From: Rufibacter glacialis
GTDB taxonomy: Bacteria > Bacteroidota > Bacteroidia > Cytophagales > Hymenobacteraceae
NCBI RefSeq assembly: GCF_008271745.1
Contig: NZ_VKKZ01000019.1
Coordinates: forward strand, 682,001 to 746,000
Reading direction: 5' to 3'
DNA length: 64,000 nucleotides
Position 1 is the first letter of the stretch; the number at the start of each line of letters is the position of its first letter. A program made the translations under genes and the position numbers. Below are positions 61,297 to 64,000 of this stretch, one piece after another. The notes below the pieces were generated by a model. It had not been told where the DNA came from. It was given only the letters and a program-made list of their open reading frames with translations, and did not search any database.

Positions 61297-63462
61297 ATGT
61301 CCCTTTTTACTAAAATCCACTTGAACCAGTCAATCACCAATCCTTCTTCTCCTTCACTTTGCCTGCTTTGGGGAAAAGCTCTTTTTCTCCTTGCTTTTCT
61401 GAGCGTTCTGGTGGCTTTCCCCGGGGTAGCGCTGCCGCAGGCAAAGGTGCTGAAAGTGGCCTGTATCGGTAATTCCGTAACCTACGGGTATGGCATCCAG
61501 GACCGCGAGCAGAGTTCCTACCCGGCGCAGTTGCAGAAATTGTTGGGCGCAGGGTACCAGGTGGGTAATTTTGGCTTGAGCGGCGCCACCTTGCTGGAGA
61601 AAGGGCACCGGCCTTACAACAAGACCCAGCAGTACCAGGACGCGCTGGCCTTCAAAGCTGATATCGCTATCATCCACCTGGGTCTCAACGACACCGACCC
61701 CCGCAATTGGCCTAATTACCAGGATGAGTTCGCCGGTAATTATTACAACATCATAGATGCGTTGCGCGCCGGTAACCCGGAGGTCAAGATTTACATCTGC
61801 CGCCTGACGCCCATTTTCTCCGGCCACCCAAGGTTTATTTCCGGTACCAGAGAGTGGTATTGGCAGATTCAGTCCTTGATTCCGGTGATTGCCCAGAACA
61901 GGAAGACCGGCTTGATTGACTTGCATAGCCCGCTTTACCCGCGCCCGGACCTGTTCCCAGATGAGCTGCACCCCATCAAAGAAGGCGCTACTATTCTGGC
62001 CAACACCATTCACGCGGCCATTACTGGTCAGTATGGCGGTTTGAAAGTAGATCCGGTTTTTGCTGACCACATGGTGTTGCAGCAGAAAATGCCTTTGCCG
62101 GTGCAGGGTACGGCCAATGCAGGAGCGAAAGTAACCGTGCAGTTTGGGCCGGAAAAGGCGACGGCTACCGCCGATGCCAATGGTAAGTGGCGCGTGGTGC
62201 TGGGGCCGCAGAAAGCGGGCGGCCCTTATCAGCTGCAGGTTTCCACGCCAGATACCAGCCTCCTCATCCGGGATATCCTGGTGGGGGAAGTGTGGTTATG
62301 CTCGGGCCAATCCAACATGGCGATGCGGGTGAAAGAAGTTGTGCACACCAGCGCAGAGATGCGGGACGCGCAGCAGGCGTCTACTATTCGCCTATTGAAA
62401 ATGAAACCTTTGGCCGAGACCGGTGACTATACCTGGGATTCTTTAACCCAGAAAAAAGTAAACCAACTGGAATACTTTTCCGGCACCTGGCGCCGCGGCG
62501 ACTCAGCGGGAGCCAAAGATTTCTCCGCCGTGGCCTACTATTTCGGGAAGCGGTTGCAGGAGCAGCTAGGCGTGCCCGTTGGGCTCATTGAAGTGGCCGT
62601 GGGTGGCTCCGGTACTGAGTCCTGGATTGACCGGTACACCCTGGAGCACCATCCGCAGTTGGTGAGCCTGCTGGCCAACTGGCACAGTTCAGATTTCCTG
62701 ATGCCCTGGGTACGGGAGCGGGCGGCTAAAAACCTGGGCACCGCAGCCGTGGGCAAGCGGCGGCATCCGTACCAGCCTGCCTATAATTATGAGGCGGGTA
62801 TTGCGCCCCTGGTTTCGTTTCCCATCAAGGGCGTGCTCTGGTACCAGGGCGAAAGCAACGCCCACAACATAGAGCTCCACGAAACGCTGTTCCAAACCTT
62901 GGTCAGCAGCTGGCGCCAGAAGTGGGGCTATGAATTTCCGTTTTACTACGTACAGCTCTCGGGCATCAACCGCCCCAGCTGGCCCCAGTTCCGGGACAGC
63001 CAGCGCCGCCTGCTGACTCAGATTGCCAACACCGGCATGGCCGTGAGCAGTGACCTGGGCCATCCTACCAATGTGCACCCCACCCAGAAAAGACAGATAG
63101 GCGAGCGGCTGGCGGCTTGGGCATTGGCCCAAACCTACCAAAAGCGCGTGCCCTACAGCGGCCCCTTGTTCAAAGAGGTAACGGTGTCCGGAGGCAAAGC
63201 TTTTTGCTCGTTCCAGTTCAGTGAGGGCCTGCGTTCCGCTGACGGTCAGCCGGTGCGCGGGTTTGAAGTAGCGGGCCCAGACCTGGTATTTCGGGAAGCT
63301 ACTGCTGTGATCAAAGGCAGCAAGGTACAGGTGTCGTCAGACCAGGTGCCAGAACCCAAATATGTGCGCTACGCCTGGCAGCCTTTCACCACGGCCAATC
63401 TGGTGAACAAAGCAGGTTTTCCGGCCTCCACTTTTAACAGTTATACCATCCCCAAAGGATAA
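61297..63462 (+). CDS. Fusion of an SGNH hydrolase and a sialate O-acetylesterase
   Basis: The 721-residue protein has a signal or anchor segment (about 25-45) and two hydrolase modules. The SGNH module (about 52-245) has block I VACIGNSVTYGYG (Ser60), GLNDTDPRNW in block III and DELHPIKEG with D222/H225. The second module (about 250-715) is a sialate O-acetylesterase (SASA/DUF303) with catalytic Ser339 in LCSGQSNMAM and GVLWYQGESNAH. It would remove O-acetyl groups from sialic acid so that sialidase and lyase can act. Two-catalytic-domain esterases of this layout occur in Bacteroidota sialic acid loci (NanS-like). It is 12 bases from the epimerase gene. Confidence 0.92.
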   Translation: MSLFTKIHLNQSITNPSSPSLCLLWGKALFLLAFLSVLVAFPGVALPQAKVLKVACIGNSVTYGYGIQDREQSSYPAQLQKLLGAGYQVGNFGLSGATLLEKGHRPYNKTQQYQDALAFKADIAIIHLGLNDTDPRNWPNYQDEFAGNYYNIIDALRAGNPEVKIYICRLTPIFSGHPRFISGTREWYWQIQSLIPVIAQNRKTGLIDLHSPLYPRPDLFPDELHPIKEGATILANTIHAAITGQYGGLKVDPVFADHMVLQQKMPLPVQGTANAGAKVTVQFGPEKATATADANGKWRVVLGPQKAGGPYQLQVSTPDTSLLIRDILVGEVWLCSGQSNMAMRVKEVVHTSAEMRDAQQASTIRLLKMKPLAETGDYTWDSLTQKKVNQLEYFSGTWRRGDSAGAKDFSAVAYYFGKRLQEQLGVPVGLIEVAVGGSGTESWIDRYTLEHHPQLVSLLANWHSSDFLMPWVRERAAKNLGTAAVGKRRHPYQPAYNYEAGIAPLVSFPIKGVLWYQGESNAHNIELHETLFQTLVSSWRQKWGYEFPFYYVQLSGINRPSWPQFRDSQRRLLTQIANTGMAVSSDLGHPTNVHPTQKRQIGERLAAWALAQTYQKRVPYSGPLFKEVTVSGGKAFCSFQFSEGLRSADGQPVRGFEVAGPDLVFREATAVIKGSKVQVSSDQVPEPKYVRYAWQPFTTANLVNKAGFPASTFNSYTIPKG

Positions 63463-63474
63463 ACTCTTTTTCCT

Positions 63475-64000
63475 ATGACCACCATTGATCCATCTACCAT
63501 AGACCATTACCGGGCGTTTTACAAAAAACAGCTCTTAGAAGACACCGTGCCCTTCTGGTTCCCGCGCTCCATTGACGAGGAATTCGGCGGGTATCTGTTC
63601 ATGCGCGACGCTGATGGCTCCCTGATAGACGACGACAAAGCCGTCTGGATTCAGGGCCGGGGTGCCTGGCTCTTGTCCACGCTTTATAACACCGTAGAAC
63701 AGAAGCCTGAGTGGCTGGCGGGTGCCAAGAAAGGAATCGACTTCCTGCGCCAACATTGCTTTGACACAGACGGCCGCATGTTTTTCCACGTGACCCGTGA
63801 CGGCCAGCCTATCCGGAAGCGCCGCTATTTCTTTTCAGAGACCTTTGCCGTGATTGCCTTTGCCGCTTACGCCAAAGCCAGTGGTGACCAGGAAGTGGCC
63901 GCCGAGGCCCGCCGGCTGTTCGGGAAATGCATTGAGTACGCCACCACCCCTGGTTTGCTGCCGCCCAAATTTACCGGCACCCGTCCGGCCAAAGGCATTG
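63475..64000 (+). CDS. N-acylglucosamine 2-epimerase (AGE family), 3' truncated by window edge
   Basis: The frame runs open from ATG 63475 to the end of the window (175 codons). It starts YRAFYKKQLLEDTVPFWFPR, with EEFGGYLFMRD, KAVWIQGRGAWLLSTLYN and RRYFFSETFAVIAFAAYAKA following, the classic opening of AGE family (alpha/alpha)6 barrel proteins. It would convert ManNAc from the lyase to GlcNAc, completing the Bacteroidota type of sialic acid catabolism in which phosphorylation comes after epimerisation. The last catalytic His residues lie outside the window. Twelve bases separate it from the esterase gene, so it is part of the operon. Confidence 0.9.
   Translation, partial: MTTIDPSTIDHYRAFYKKQLLEDTVPFWFPRSIDEEFGGYLFMRDADGSLIDDDKAVWIQGRGAWLLSTLYNTVEQKPEWLAGAKKGIDFLRQHCFDTDGRMFFHVTRDGQPIRKRRYFFSETFAVIAFAAYAKASGDQEVAAEARRLFGKCIEYATTPGLLPPKFTGTRPAKGI

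Overview
The window reads as a chromosomal piece of a Bacteroidota bacterium of the order Cytophagales, most likely a Hymenobacteraceae member (Rufibacter/Pontibacter/Hymenobacter type). The placement is inferred from gene content: a PorP/SprF-type gliding/type IX secretion protein, two SusC/SusD pairs, a ClpC, a TonB with the family's typical N-terminus, a WbqC protein, and several promoters with the Bacteroidota -7 motif TAnnTTTG. Genes are mostly monocistronic or in short operons on both strands. There is one tRNA gene, no rRNA, no insertion sequence and no CRISPR array.

Layout. 1-863 is the 3' end of a gamma-glutamyltranspeptidase. 1361-7658 holds a PorP/SprF-like protein, a gamma-family PLP enzyme, a C-terminal processing protease, a TonB-domain protein and a glycine-rich stress-type protein. 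7868-9972 holds an ECF sigma factor, a membrane anti-sigma-like protein fused to an HtrA-type serine protease, and a threonine-rich lipoprotein. 10128-15093 carries proline dehydrogenase and a chorismate pathway cluster (DAHP synthase-chorismate mutase fusion, aroB, aroA). 15385-28680 is mixed housekeeping: PAP2 phosphatase, DUF4142 lipoprotein, cobalamin-binding-type receptor, GNAT acetyltransferase, M42 peptidase, acyl-CoA carboxylase beta subunit, ClpC, WbqC, luciferase-like monooxygenase and LpxL-type acyltransferase. 29818-36195 is a SusC/SusD/lipoprotein locus followed by a secreted M28 peptidase. 36461-45598 holds a YrdC-type protein, MltG, thioesterase, YihY, tRNA-Ser(UGA), an unknown protein, an amino acid decarboxylase, an amine oxidase and a second gamma-family PLP enzyme. 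45961-48387 is a GH2 beta-galactosidase.

49735-64000 is a sialic acid utilisation locus. In order it contains an FCD/GntR regulator (divergent), SusC, SusD, N-acetylneuraminate lyase, a fused NanM-like beta-propeller and sodium:solute symporter, a GH33 sialidase, a fused SGNH and sialate O-acetylesterase, and an N-acylglucosamine 2-epimerase cut by the window edge. Together these deacetylate and release sialic acid outside the cell, import it across both membranes, and convert it to ManNAc and GlcNAc.

The most interesting signal is not a gene. About twenty copies of a roughly 30-base hairpin-like element lie between genes throughout the window, in both orientations. It has an arm GGGCT, a core TTTTCTGAAAA, an arm AGCC and a tail TGAAAC. 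Two long microsatellites, (GTGA)13.75 across a stop codon and a heptamer repeated 14.7 times directly at a start codon, are also notable.
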